Counted from the stretch's first letter, positions 8,529-17,106 are shown. The stretch: 64,000 nucleotides of DNA from Novosphingobium sp. EMRT-2 (GCF_005145025.1 NZ_CP039695.1:2227501-2291500); one strand, 5' to 3'. Made by a program: numbers and translations. Notes: generated by a model from the letters alone, not told the origin.

Positions 8529-9548
8529 ATGACCGAGGCCGAGCAGTCTCCTTCCGCAAGTCCCGCCCTCGAAAGCCCGGCTCCGCAGGCCGCGGGCGGG
8601 GCGGGCTGGTTGGGCAGGGTGCTTCTCGCGGGCGCGGCGGTCATGGCCATCGCGGCGGCGGGCGTCGCCATCTATCGCGGGCAGAAGCAGGAGACCGCGG
8701 TGGTCGCGCCGGCGACGGCCGATGCCAGCCAGGCGCCTTCGGTCGACGATGTGATCGCCAAGCTCGAGGCCAAGCTGAAGGCCGATCCGGAAAATGCCGA
8801 AGGCTGGCGCATGCTGGGCTGGTCCTATTTCCAGACCGAACGCTATGCCGAAGCCGCGACCGCGCTGAAGAAGGCGACCCGGCTCGATCCCGATCACGCA
8901 GAAACCTTCTCCTTCCTGGGCGAGGCGCTGGTGCTGGCGAGCGACAGCGAGGGGCGGATACCCCCCGATGCGCAGGCCGCATTCGACCGCGCGCTGCAAC
9001 TCGATCCCAAGGATGCGCGGGCGCGCTACTTCAAGGCGGTGGCGATGGACCTTTCGGGCCAGCACCGCCGCGCGATCGACATGTGGTTCGACCTGCTGGC
9101 GGATACCCCGTCCGACGCGCCCTATGCGGACGATATCCGCGACGTGATCCGCAACGTGGGCCAGAAGTACAAGATCGACGTGGACAAGCGGCTGGCCGAA
9201 GCGCGCTTCGCCGCGCCGGCGGCCGGCATGGTTACCGACGGTGCGCAAAAGGCGGCCTCCGGCATTCCCGGCCCGACGGGCGACGAAATGAAGGCCGCCG
9301 CCGGCCTGCCCAAGGGGCAGCAGGAGGCGATGGTGCGCGGCATGGTCGACGGGCTGGAGGCGAAGCTCGCGCAGAATCCCGGCAATCCCGATGGCTGGAT
9401 CATGCTGATGCGCAGCCGCATGCAGCTGGGCGAACCGGGCAAGGCCGGCAAGGCGCTGCAGGATGGCCTGGCCGCGTTCCGCAACGATCAGGCGACCAGC
9501 CGCCGGCTGCGCGAGGCCGCCGCCACCCTGGCGGTTCCCGGCGCCTGA
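8529..9548 (+). CDS. TPR protein, CcmI/CycH-like cytochrome c maturation factor
   Basis: This is a predicted periplasmic TPR protein of 339 residues anchored by one N-terminal helix (about residues 27-49). TPR units include ENAEGWRMLGWSYFQTERY and PDHAETFSFLGEALVLAS, followed by a second TPR block near the C-terminus. This resembles the C-terminal periplasmic part of CcmI (CycH), the chaperone that holds apocytochrome c for haem ligation. The ATG at 8529 follows AAGGAG at ideal distance; a longer in-frame opening upstream has no supporting ribosome site. It is divergent from the decaheme cytochrome unit, which fits a maturation role. No other ccm genes are present, so this may be a second, dedicated copy or simply a general TPR protein. 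Confidence 0.75.
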   Translation: MTEAEQSPSASPALESPAPQAAGGAGWLGRVLLAGAAVMAIAAAGVAIYRGQKQETAVVAPATADASQAPSVDDVIAKLEAKLKADPENAEGWRMLGWSYFQTERYAEAATALKKATRLDPDHAETFSFLGEALVLASDSEGRIPPDAQAAFDRALQLDPKDARARYFKAVAMDLSGQHRRAIDMWFDLLADTPSDAPYADDIRDVIRNVGQKYKIDVDKRLAEARFAAPAAGMVTDGAQKAASGIPGPTGDEMKAAAGLPKGQQEAMVRGMVDGLEAKLAQNPGNPDGWIMLMRSRMQLGEPGKAGKALQDGLAAFRNDQATSRRLREAAATLAVPGA

Positions 9549-9597
9549 CCGCCGGCGGCGGTTTCCGCCCGCCCCATGGTTCCCAGCGCCTGTTGAA

Positions 9598-9737
9598 AAC
9601 CCGCGCGACTCGCCGCGATTGCGGCATTTACGCGAAATTAACCTTTAATGTTCATTGGTCCTATGGTTAATGTCGGACAAGAGCGTTTGACGAGGGATTA
9701 ACGCTGCCATCCTGTTATGGCGAGAAGGGGCGGTTGT
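9598..9737 (+). promoter_or_regulatory. ctrA upstream control region with GANTC and TTAA half-sites
   Basis: The region before ctrA holds one GANTC methylation site (GACTC, 9607-9611) and four TTAA half-sites at 9638, 9645, 9667 and 9698, plus an inverted TTAACC/GGTTAA pair (9638-9643 and 9665-9670). In Caulobacter, ctrA transcription is controlled by CcrM methylation of GANTC, by GcrA and by CtrA itself. None of the half-sites here has the exact TTAA-N7-TTAA spacing, so CtrA autoregulation is only suggested. Confidence 0.5.
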
Positions 9738-10439
9738 ATGCGTGTGCTGCTGATCGAGGACGAGCCGACCACGGCCAAGGCCATCGAGCTGATGCTTTCG
9801 GCCGAAGGTTTCAACGTCTATTCAACCGATCTCGGGGAAGAAGGCCTCGATCTCGGCAAGCTCTATGATTACGATATCATCCTTCTGGACCTCAACCTGC
9901 CGGACATGCACGGCTACGATGTCCTCAAGAAGCTGCGCGTCGCCAAGGTGCAGACGCCGGTTCTCATTCTCTCCGGCATTTCGGAAATGGATTCGAAGGT
10001 GCGCAGCTTCGGCTTCGGCGCCGACGACTACGTGACCAAGCCTTTCCACCGCGAGGAACTGATCGCCCGCATCCACGCGGTCGTGCGCCGTTCCAAGGGC
10101 CATTCGCAATCGGTCATCCGCACCGGCAAGCTTTCGGTCAACCTCGATGCCAAGACGGTGGAGGTCGATAACGCGCGCGTGCACCTGACCGGCAAGGAAT
10201 ACGCGATGCTTGAGCTGCTCTCGCTGCGCAAGGGCACCACGCTGACCAAGGAAATGTTCCTGAACCACCTTTACGGTGGCATGGACGAGCCGGAGCTCAA
10301 GATCATCGACGTGTTCATCTGCAAGCTGCGCAAGAAGCTGGCGCACGCCTGCGGGGGTGACAACTACATCGAAACCGTCTGGGGCCGCGGCTATGTGCTG
10401 CGCGATCCGGACGACAAGCTGGACGTCGAAGCCGCCTGA
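9738..10439 (+). CDS. ctrA: Cell-cycle response regulator CtrA
   Basis: This is the master OmpR-family response regulator of alphaproteobacterial cell cycle, motility and polarity. The receiver starts [10 protein letters not shown] and its phosphoacceptor is Asp51 ([11 protein letters not shown]). The conserved Thr/Ser (LILSG) and Lys (VTKPF) follow. The C-terminal winged helix includes [12 protein letters not shown] and the recognition region [14 protein letters not shown]. The protein ends in Ala-Ala, as in the ClpXP-degraded Caulobacter CtrA. The ATG at 9738 matches the canonical start and follows AAGGGG; an in-frame ATG at 9717 is less likely. It is monocistronic, closed by a terminator at 10491-10530. 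Confidence 0.97.
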   Translation: MRVLLIEDEPTTAKAIELMLSAEGFNVYSTDLGEEGLDLGKLYDYDIILLDLNLPDMHGYDVLKKLRVAKVQTPVLILSGISEMDSKVRSFGFGADDYVTKPFHREELIARIHAVVRRSKGHSQSVIRTGKLSVNLDAKTVEVDNARVHLTGKEYAMLELLSLRKGTTLTKEMFLNHLYGGMDEPELKIIDVFICKLRKKLAHACGGDNYIETVWGRGYVLRDPDDKLDVEAA

Positions 10440-10490
10440 TTTTCCGGGCTGATTTTCCGCCCACATTTCCCGCAACGTCTGTTCCTGACG

Positions 10491-10530
10491 AAAGCGGTCC
10501 GCTCCGGGGGGTGCGGGCCGCTTTTCGTTT
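10491..10530 (+). terminator. Rho-independent terminator after ctrA
   Basis: An 11-bp stem (AAGCGGTCCGC against GCGGGCCGCTT, one G-U wobble) is followed by TTTTCGTTT. It lies 52 bp after the ctrA stop and separates ctrA from trmB. Confidence 0.85.
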
Positions 10531-10603
10531 GCGGGCTCCCTCTCCCCAACCCGGCACCGGTCTGCTAGGCGCGCCGCTTTATCGACCAGCAGGCCTCCGT
10601 TTC

Positions 10604-11329
10604 ATGACCGCGCACAAGTCCGGCGATCCCACCACGCTCAACCGCCTCTACGGCCGCGCCAAGGGCAAGCCCCTGCGCCAGGGCCAGCAGGCGCTGGTCG
10701 ATACGCTGCTGCCGCAAATCGCGGTGCCGGCGGACGGCCCGGTCACCGCCGAACGCCTGTTCGGGCACGATTGCACGCTCCATTTCGAAATCGGCTTCGG
10801 CGGCGGCGAGCACATGGCCGCGCGGGCCGACATGCTGCCCGATCACGGCTTCATCGGGGCCGAACCGTTCCTCAATGGCGTGGCGCAGGCGCTCACGCAC
10901 CTTGACGGCGACGGCGGCCGGCACCCGCCCATTCCCAACGTGCGCATCCATCACGGCGATGCGCTGGAGGTGCTGGCGCGCATTCCCGACGGTTCGCTGT
11001 CGTTCCTCTACCTGCTCCACCCCGATCCCTGGCCCAAGGCGCGCCACGCCAAGCGGCGGATGATGAACGACGGCCCGCTGCGCCTGTTCGCGGCCAAGCT
11101 GAAACCGGGCGGCGAGTTCCGCTTCGGCACGGACCACGCGATCTACCTGCGCCATGCCCTGATGGTGATGCGCCGCCATCGCGATGCGTTCGAATGGCTG
11201 TGCGAGAAACCGGCGCAGTTCCAGAAGCGCCCCAGCGGTTGGCCGGAAACGCGCTACGAGGCCAAGGCGCGCAACGTCTACGGCCACGAGGTCTGGTATT
11301 TCCGCTATCGCCGCCGTCAAGAAGGCTGA
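10604..11329 (+). CDS. trmB: tRNA (guanine-N7-)-methyltransferase TrmB
   Basis: TrmB makes m7G46 in the variable loop of tRNAs using S-adenosylmethionine. The 241-residue protein shows the class I methyltransferase glycine motif (FEIGFGGGEHMAARA), the IGAEPF block, and the TrmB signature LHPDPWPKARHAKRR. It also has the C-terminal TRYEAKARNVYGHEVW, all typical of the family. The ATG at 10604 starts the conserved part; an upstream open stretch that runs through the ctrA terminator is not considered coding. Confidence 0.95.
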   Translation: MTAHKSGDPTTLNRLYGRAKGKPLRQGQQALVDTLLPQIAVPADGPVTAERLFGHDCTLHFEIGFGGGEHMAARADMLPDHGFIGAEPFLNGVAQALTHLDGDGGRHPPIPNVRIHHGDALEVLARIPDGSLSFLYLLHPDPWPKARHAKRRMMNDGPLRLFAAKLKPGGEFRFGTDHAIYLRHALMVMRRHRDAFEWLCEKPAQFQKRPSGWPETRYEAKARNVYGHEVWYFRYRRRQEG

Positions 11330-11339
11330 GGCGACAGGG

Positions 11340-11354
11340 TTAACCTCAAAATAA
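11340..11354 (+). promoter_or_regulatory. Putative CtrA-binding box (TTAA-N7-ATAA)
   Basis: TTAA at 11340-11343 and ATAA at 11351-11354 are separated by exactly 7 bp, one mismatch from the CtrA consensus TTAA-N7-TTAA. It lies 72 bp before the start of the 11427 gene. The assignment is by motif only. Confidence 0.45.
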
Positions 11355-11426
11355 CCAAGCATGGCGCATGATCCAGCATGCCGGTCCCCCCGGAGTCGCA
11401 GGGGACACCAAGGCAGGAGTTGGTTC

Positions 11427-11954
11427 ATGTCGAACGCCGACACCGCTACGCTGATCCTGACCGAGATGCGCGAATTCGCGAGCTTCTCGGCCGCCGAACA
11501 ACGCTATATCCGGCGCAGTCTGGATGTCGGCCTCGGCCGGCAGGATGCGTTCCGCCTGTGGGCGCGCAGCGGCGAGGAAACCGCCTCGATCCGCGCGCAG
11601 TACGTGATCTATCAGGATCTCAAGACGCTGCGCACGGTCCTGCCCGAAGGCCCCGGCCCCGATGGGCTCGAAAGCTTCATGGGCAAGCTGATGCGCGTGA
11701 CCGCGTTCGATCTGGGGCAGGAACGGCTCAGCTGCTTCTCGGCCTATCGCTTCCTCTACGAACGCCTGCTGGGCGCCGAAGTGCGGCCGTGGCTGCCGGG
11801 CGCGTTCTGCGGTGCCGCGGCGCTGCCGCAGATCCGGCCGGAACGGCGCAAGGGCCTGCTCCAGTCGATCAGCGAAGCCGCCGCCACCGCGCCGGGCTGG
11901 TCGCCCCGCGCGCCGAAGTTCTATCCCGAATTCGTGGAACTCGAAGCGGCCTGA
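11427..11954 (+). CDS. Hypothetical protein, 175 aa, conserved-looking
   Basis: I do not recognise a family. The protein starts MSNADTATLIL and is soluble and mostly helical with no signal peptide. The C-terminal third is rich in Pro, Arg and Ala and ends in a PKFYPEFVELEAA stretch. The ATG at 11427 follows AGGAG at good distance, which favours it over an earlier in-frame ATG at 11361. A CtrA-like box sits 72 bp upstream, so it may be a cell-cycle-controlled gene. Codon use matches its neighbours and there is no sign of recent transfer. Confidence 0.75.
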   Translation: MSNADTATLILTEMREFASFSAAEQRYIRRSLDVGLGRQDAFRLWARSGEETASIRAQYVIYQDLKTLRTVLPEGPGPDGLESFMGKLMRVTAFDLGQERLSCFSAYRFLYERLLGAEVRPWLPGAFCGAAALPQIRPERRKGLLQSISEAAATAPGWSPRAPKFYPEFVELEAA

Positions 11955-11981
11955 TAACGGACTGCCTGAAAAACAGCCCCT

Positions 11982-13784
11982 TTATGCCTTGTAGAGCGCA
12001 TCGATCCGCGCGCCGTACCGCTCGCGGATCTTGTGCCGCCGGATCTTGAGGCTGGGCGTCATCTCGCCGTTGTCGATGCTGAACGCCTCGTCCGCGAACG
12101 CGAACTGGCGGACCTTCTCGATCACCGACAAATCCCGGTTCACCCGGTCCACCGCTTCGCGAATCGCGTTGCGGAAGGCTGGCAGGTCCTGCAACGTCGC
12201 CATATCGAACTTCTCGTCCTGGTCCCGCGCCCATTCGACCGCCCATTCCGCATCGGGCACGATCAGGCCGACCAGATAGGGCCGCTTGTCGCCCGAAACC
12301 ATCGCCTGCGCGATTTCGGGCTGGAGCGTCAGCATCCCCTCCACCTTCTGCGGGGAGACGTTGTCGCCCTTGTCGTTGACGATCATGTCCTTCTTGCGGT
12401 CGGTGATGACGATCCGGCCGTTGGCGTCGAGATGGCCGATGTCGCCGGTGTGCAGCCAGCCATCCTGGATCGCCCGTGCGGTTTCCGCCGGGTTGTGCCA
12501 GTAGCCGTGCATCACCAATTCGCCGCGCACGAGGATTTCGCCGTCCTCCGCGATGCGGACTTCCACGCCCTTCATCGGCGGGCCGACGGTGTCCATCTTG
12601 ATGCCCGCCGCGGGGCGGTTGCACGAGATCACCGGCCCGGCCTCGGTCTGGCCATAGCCTTGCAGCATGGTCAGGCCCATCGCCTCGAAGAACACGCCGA
12701 CATCGGGATTGAGCGGCGCCCCGCCCGAAACCATCGCCTTGATGCGACCGCCAAAGCGCAGGCGGATCTTGGGGCGCAGGCTCTTCTCCAGCAGGAAATC
12801 CATCGGCCGGTCCAGCAACCGGGGGCGGCCCCGCGCCTGGCGCTCACCGATCGCCAGCGCCCGGCCCATCAGGTAGTTGGCCACGCGGCCCTGCTTTTCC
12901 ACCTGCTTCATGATGCGCGTGCGCAGCACTTCGAACAGCCGCGGCACCACGACCATCAGAGTGGGACGCACTTCCTCGATATTGCTCGCCAGCTTTTCCA
13001 GCCCTTCGGCATAGAAGATCTGCGCGCCCATGCCGATCGGCAGGTACTGGCCACCGGTGTGCTCGTAAGCATGGCTGAGCGGCAGGAACGACAGGAACAC
13101 TTCCTCGTCCCAGCCGAAATCGTTGGCCAGGATATGCGCCGCGCCATCCACATTGCACAGGATCGCGCCGTGGTGCTGCACCACCCCGCGCGGCGCGCCG
13201 CCGGTGCCGCTGGTATAGATGATGCAGGCAGTGTCCGCGCGCCCGATGCCGGCGATGCGCGCCTCCACCGCCGCGCGGGCCGCCGCCACATCCCCCGCCA
13301 GCAGCGCGTCCCAGTCGTGGAACGTCAGCGTGCCCGATTGCGCCTGCCGCAGCGGCTCGATGCCGATGACGTGTTCGGCGCAGGGCGCGCGCAGCGCCGC
13401 CGCCAGCAGCGGCCGCGCCAGCTTGGCGTTGGAAACGATGATCGCGCGCGCGCCGGAATTCTCCAGGATGTGCAGGTGATCGCGCTCGGTATTGGTGATG
13501 TAGGTCGGCACGGTGACCAGCCCGGCGGCCATGATCGCCAGATCGGCCAGGCACCATTCGGGCCGGTTTTCCGACACCAGCGCCACCCGGTCGCCATCCT
13601 TCAGGCCCAGCCCGCGCAGGGCCTCCGCCATCAGGCAGACCCGGTCCGCCGCCTCGCGCCAGGTGATCGCCCGCCACGCGCCATCGTGCTTGGCCGAGAG
13701 GAACGGCCCATCGCCCCGCACACGCGCGCGGTCGAAGAACATCGCGACCAGGTTCGGGAATTGTTCGAAATCGCTGAGTTGCAC
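11982..13784 (-). CDS. Long-chain acyl-CoA synthetase (AMP-forming)
   Basis: This enzyme activates fatty acids to acyl-CoA through an acyl-adenylate. At 600 residues it belongs to the FadD15/ACSL-like group. Visible motifs are the P-loop IIYTSGTGGAPRG, the QGYGQTEAGP adenine-binding block, the WLHTGDIG segment with its ribose-binding Asp, and the hinge RKKDMIV. The GTG start at 13784 follows AGGA and is the natural start of the conserved N-terminus. The second glycine pair in the P-loop replaces the more usual TGxPKG. It stands alone between convergent and co-oriented neighbours, so operon membership is unclear. Confidence 0.93.
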   Translation of the reverse strand: MQLSDFEQFPNLVAMFFDRARVRGDGPFLSAKHDGAWRAITWREAADRVCLMAEALRGLGLKDGDRVALVSENRPEWCLADLAIMAAGLVTVPTYITNTERDHLHILENSGARAIIVSNAKLARPLLAAALRAPCAEHVIGIEPLRQAQSGTLTFHDWDALLAGDVAAARAAVEARIAGIGRADTACIIYTSGTGGAPRGVVQHHGAILCNVDGAAHILANDFGWDEEVFLSFLPLSHAYEHTGGQYLPIGMGAQIFYAEGLEKLASNIEEVRPTLMVVVPRLFEVLRTRIMKQVEKQGRVANYLMGRALAIGERQARGRPRLLDRPMDFLLEKSLRPKIRLRFGGRIKAMVSGGAPLNPDVGVFFEAMGLTMLQGYGQTEAGPVISCNRPAAGIKMDTVGPPMKGVEVRIAEDGEILVRGELVMHGYWHNPAETARAIQDGWLHTGDIGHLDANGRIVITDRKKDMIVNDKGDNVSPQKVEGMLTLQPEIAQAMVSGDKRPYLVGLIVPDAEWAVEWARDQDEKFDMATLQDLPAFRNAIREAVDRVNRDLSVIEKVRQFAFADEAFSIDNGEMTPSLKIRRHKIRERYGARIDALYKA

Positions 13785-13909
13785 GTCCGGTCCTCTGCCC
13801 CACCCGCGCGCCGGCCTCTGCTCCGCCGTTCGCGCAGGGGAAAGTCCTAAAGAAGCCGCGCCGCTACGGCAACCTTGCGCGGGCGGGCGCGCCGATCAGA
13901 AAGCGCCGT

Positions 13910-15679
13910 TCAGGGGGCTACCGCCGCGCCTTCGCTGCGCGGGTCGGCGGCGCCGCGCCAGCGATCGCCGACGCGTTCGATCGCGTTGGCCTTGAACGAG
14001 GCCTCGCGCGCGATGACCTGCCGGTGGCCCAGCGCCACGAGCGCCGGGATCATCGCTTCCTGCGCGGAGCCCTTTTCCACGAACACCACGTCGCCGCCGG
14101 GCGCGAAGATCACCGGCAGCGCGATCGCCTCGCGCGCGGGCAGGCCCCAGTCGAGCACGCCGATGATCGCCTTGGCGACCTGGGCCGGGATCGTCGCCCC
14201 GCCGGCCGCGCCGATCGCCAGCCGCAACTGGCCGTCGGGGCCGTAGATCAGCGTCGGCGCCATCGAGCTGCGCGGCCGCTTGCCCGCTTCCACCCGGTTG
14301 GCCGTGGGCACGCCATTGCGATCGGGCACGATGTTGAAGTCGGTCAGCTCGTTGTTGAGATAATAGCCGCCGACCATCAGGCCCGAGCCGAACGGGCTTT
14401 CGATCGTGGAGGTATAGCTGGCGGCGTTGCCCCAGCGGTCCACCGCGACGAAATGGGTAGTGCCGTGCTCTTCCTGCGGGCGTGCGGGCGCGAAAGCGGT
14501 GCGGACGCCCGGCGGCGTCCCCGCCACGACCGACGGCAGCGAGCCCTTGTCCGAAATCAGCGCGGATCGTGTCGCCAGATAGGCAGGATCGGTCAGACCC
14601 GCGACCGGCACGCTGACGAAATCGCTGTCCCCCAGGTAGCGGTCGCGATCGGCATAGGCCAGCCGTTCGGATTCGGCGATCAGATGCCACGAGACCGGAT
14701 TGTCCGGCCCCAGCGCCTTGAGATCGAAGCGTTCGAGCTGCTTGAGAATGGCATAGACCGTTGTCGCGCCCGACGACGGCGGCCCCATCCCGCAGACGCG
14801 GTAGCCACGGTAATCGCCGCACACCGGCGCGCGTCCCTTCGCCTGATAGCCGGCGAGGTCCGCCGTGGTCAGCGGCGCGGGATTGCGCGGCGCGGTGCCG
14901 ACCTTGGCGGCCACGGTCGCGGCATTGTCGCCGGCATAAAAGCTGTCGGCCCCCTGCGCCGCGATCTTCTCCAGCGTTTCGGCCAGCGCCGGATTGCGGA
15001 TCACCGTGCCCGCGGGCAGCGGCTGCCCGTCCGCCCCGTAGTAGATGGCGCGGGCCTGCGGATCGAGCGCGCCGGTGCGGGGGAAGCGGCTCAGCATGGC
15101 GTAGAGGCGCGGCGTCACGACGAAGCCATCGCGCGCCAGCCGGATCGCCGGCTGGAACAGCGCGCGCCACGCCAGCTTGCCGTGGTGCGCGTGCGCCAGC
15201 GCGGCCAGGCGCAGGTTGCCCGGCACGCCCACGCTGCGCCCTCCCGGAATCGCCTCGACGATCGGCAGTGGCTGCCCGTTGACATAGAACCACTGCGGGC
15301 CGGCGGCCTTGGGCGCGGTTTCGCGGCCGTCCACCGTCTCGACCTTGCCCGCCGCGTCGCCCAGCACCAGGAAGCCACCGCCGCCGATGCCCGAGCTTTG
15401 CGGTTCGACCACGGTCAGCGCCAGCATCGTGGCGATCGCGGCGTCGGTGGCGGTTCCGCCCAGCCGCAGCATGTCCACGCCCGCTTCGGCCGCACGCGGA
15501 TCGGCGGCGGAAACCAGCCCCTTCTCGCCCACCGGCACGCCGTCCGCGGGAACGGGAACCGGCGCGGCCTGCGGCGTGGTGGAGGCCATCTGGCCCATCG
15601 GGGCGCAGGCGGGCGTGAGCAGAAGCGCTGCAAGCAGCGCGCGACCGGGTATCTTCCCAGGCATCTTCATCGATAGCAT
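13910..15679 (-). CDS. ggt: Gamma-glutamyltransferase / glutathione hydrolase
   Basis: This periplasmic Ntn-hydrolase cleaves glutathione and other gamma-glutamyl compounds. It is made as a proenzyme that cuts itself before the catalytic threonine, which I place in HGTTHFVAVD. Other family blocks are GGTATDAAIATML, SSGIGGGGFLV, RSSMAPTL and GGATIPAQV. The N-terminus is a signal peptide with a weak lipobox (LTPAC). An ATG at 15679 or 15670 could be the start and neither has a strong ribosome site. The pyrD stop lies 10 bp upstream, so pyrD and ggt are probably co-transcribed. Confidence 0.93.
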   Translation of the reverse strand: MLSMKMPGKIPGRALLAALLLTPACAPMGQMASTTPQAAPVPVPADGVPVGEKGLVSAADPRAAEAGVDMLRLGGTATDAAIATMLALTVVEPQSSGIGGGGFLVLGDAAGKVETVDGRETAPKAAGPQWFYVNGQPLPIVEAIPGGRSVGVPGNLRLAALAHAHHGKLAWRALFQPAIRLARDGFVVTPRLYAMLSRFPRTGALDPQARAIYYGADGQPLPAGTVIRNPALAETLEKIAAQGADSFYAGDNAATVAAKVGTAPRNPAPLTTADLAGYQAKGRAPVCGDYRGYRVCGMGPPSSGATTVYAILKQLERFDLKALGPDNPVSWHLIAESERLAYADRDRYLGDSDFVSVPVAGLTDPAYLATRSALISDKGSLPSVVAGTPPGVRTAFAPARPQEEHGTTHFVAVDRWGNAASYTSTIESPFGSGLMVGGYYLNNELTDFNIVPDRNGVPTANRVEAGKRPRSSMAPTLIYGPDGQLRLAIGAAGGATIPAQVAKAIIGVLDWGLPAREAIALPVIFAPGGDVVFVEKGSAQEAMIPALVALGHRQVIAREASFKANAIERVGDRWRGAADPRSEGAAVAP

Positions 15680-15689
15680 GGCCGCAAGG

Positions 15690-16724
15690 CTATTCGGTCC
15701 CGACGGCCTCCGCAATGCTCGTCATGCCCTCTTCCCGCACGCGCTTCGCCAGGCCCGACACGATCGCGCGCGCAAGGCCCGGTCCCTCATAGACCATGGC
15801 GCTGTATATCTGGACCAGGCTGGCGCCCGCGCGAATGCGCTCCCACGCATCCTCGGCGCTGGCGATCCCGCCCACGCCGATCAGCGGTATGGCCCCGCCG
15901 CTCGCCTTGCGGAACTCGCGCAGGCGTTCGAGCGCCATCTGCCGCAGCGGCTCGCCCGAAAGCCCGCCCGCTTCACCGGCATGGACCGACCGCAGCGAGG
16001 CCGGCCGCTCGATCGTGGTGTTCGACACGATCAGCGCATCGAGCCGCTTGTCCAGCGCGATGCGGCAGATCGCATCGACATCGGCCCGCTGGAGATCGGG
16101 GGCAAGCTTCAGGAACACCGGCGTCGCCAGCGCGCCGCGCGCCTCGATCACCGCGTCCAGCAGCTCGGCCAGCGCGCCTTCGTCCTGCAGCGCGCGCAGC
16201 CCCGGCGTGTTGGGCGAACTGATGTTGACGGTGAGATAGGTCGCCAGCGGGGTCATCGTCCGCGTCATCGCCGCATAGTCGGCAATGCGGTCCGCCGAAT
16301 CCTTGTTGGCGCCGATGTTGACGCCCACGATCCCCGGCTTGCCCAGGCGCGCACGCAACCGCGCGGCGACCGCAACCGCTCCGTCGTTGTTGAAGCCCAT
16401 GCGGTTGATGACTGCCCGGTCCTCCACCAGCCGGAACAGCCGGGGGGCGGGGTTCCCCGCCTGCGGACGCGGCGTTACCGTGCCGATCTCGGCAAAGCCC
16501 AGGCCCAGGCGCAGCACCGCGTCGGGCACTTGCGCGTTCTTGTCGAACCCGGGCGCCATGCCCACCGGGTTCGGAAAGACGATGCCCGCCACACGCTGCG
16601 TCAGCGCGGGTTCGGGCGCCAGCCGCCGGGCGAGCGGCGCGGCGCCGAGCGCCATCAGGGTAAGCCGGTGGGCCTGTTCAGCCGGTACGCGGAACAGCAG
16701 GGGTCGCAGCAGTCGATAAAGCAT
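15690..16724 (-). CDS. pyrD: Dihydroorotate dehydrogenase (quinone), class 2
   Basis: PyrD oxidises dihydroorotate to orotate in pyrimidine synthesis and passes electrons to membrane quinone through FMN. The 344-residue length and the N-terminal amphipathic helix (LYRLLRPLLFRVPAEQAHRL) mark class 2. FMN and substrate blocks include NPVGMAPGFDKN, EIGTVTPRPQ, NRMGFNNDG, VNISSPNTPGLR, SNTTI and GVGGI. The ATG at 16724 is preferred over a non-ATG start 18 bp earlier. It is divergent from the suf operon across a 419-bp gap. Confidence 0.96.
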   Translation of the reverse strand: MLYRLLRPLLFRVPAEQAHRLTLMALGAAPLARRLAPEPALTQRVAGIVFPNPVGMAPGFDKNAQVPDAVLRLGLGFAEIGTVTPRPQAGNPAPRLFRLVEDRAVINRMGFNNDGAVAVAARLRARLGKPGIVGVNIGANKDSADRIADYAAMTRTMTPLATYLTVNISSPNTPGLRALQDEGALAELLDAVIEARGALATPVFLKLAPDLQRADVDAICRIALDKRLDALIVSNTTIERPASLRSVHAGEAGGLSGEPLRQMALERLREFRKASGGAIPLIGVGGIASAEDAWERIRAGASLVQIYSAMVYEGPGLARAIVSGLAKRVREEGMTSIAEAVGTE

Positions 16725-16972
16725 GAAACGGGAAGTCCGCATCCGGATCGGGGAAGAAGTTCCGTCCTATTGCGTCTGCTGTGTCCCAAGCCAAGTGCGA
16801 TTGCTGCCATCGTGCATCGATATTTCATATAACTATCGGCATTTTTTCAACCTGTTGCGCCGCCGCAACCGTTTTTGTCGAATCCGTACAATTACCGACT
16901 CGACCGATCCCATAGACAAACCCCGCGACCCGAAGGGCTCGGTGCAGTGATGTATCGGGTTCTCGACTTTAC

Positions 16973-17010
16973 GGCGGCCGATGCCCTTCGGGGTGCGGCC
17001 GCCTTTTTTT
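16973..17010 (+). terminator. Strong orphan Rho-independent terminator
   Basis: GGCGGCCG pairs with CGGCCGCC, extended by CCC/GGG around a UUCG tetraloop, and is followed by seven T residues. The reverse strand has no T-run, so it acts on plus-strand transcripts. The only upstream gene (pyrD) points the other way, so the terminated transcript is unknown. Confidence 0.88.
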
Positions 17011-17061
17011 CGCTTTTTCGCAATCCCGCGTCGCGGAGGTGTGCAACGCCGCTGCCCCGCC

Positions 17062-17106
17062 TTGCGCTTGCGGGGAGCCGCGCCTAGATAACCGGAACGA
17101 TTCGGT
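17062..17106 (+). promoter_or_regulatory. Predicted suf operon promoter with overlapping operator-like repeat
   Basis: A -35 box TTGCGC (17062-17067) and a -10 box TAGATA (17085-17090) are separated by exactly 17 bp. An imperfect inverted repeat (ACCGGAAC/GATTCGGT, 6 of 8 positions) at 17091-17106 directly follows the -10. This is a suitable place for autorepression by the Rrf2 regulator encoded by the first gene. Confidence 0.55.

Noticed and set aside
6085..8532. An 815-codon plus-strand open frame opposite the FAD/CNB/ferredoxin gene
   Set aside because: The minus strand encodes intact FAD, CNB and Fe-S motifs. The antisense product is His- and Arg-rich low-complexity sequence.
12033..13850. 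A 605-codon plus-strand open frame opposite the acyl-CoA synthetase
   Set aside because: It is antisense to an enzyme with all its adenylation motifs and carries no motif of its own.
16875..17087. A 70-codon open frame in the pyrD-suf gap
   Set aside because: It runs straight through the strong terminator hairpin at 16973-17010, so it is unlikely to be translated.
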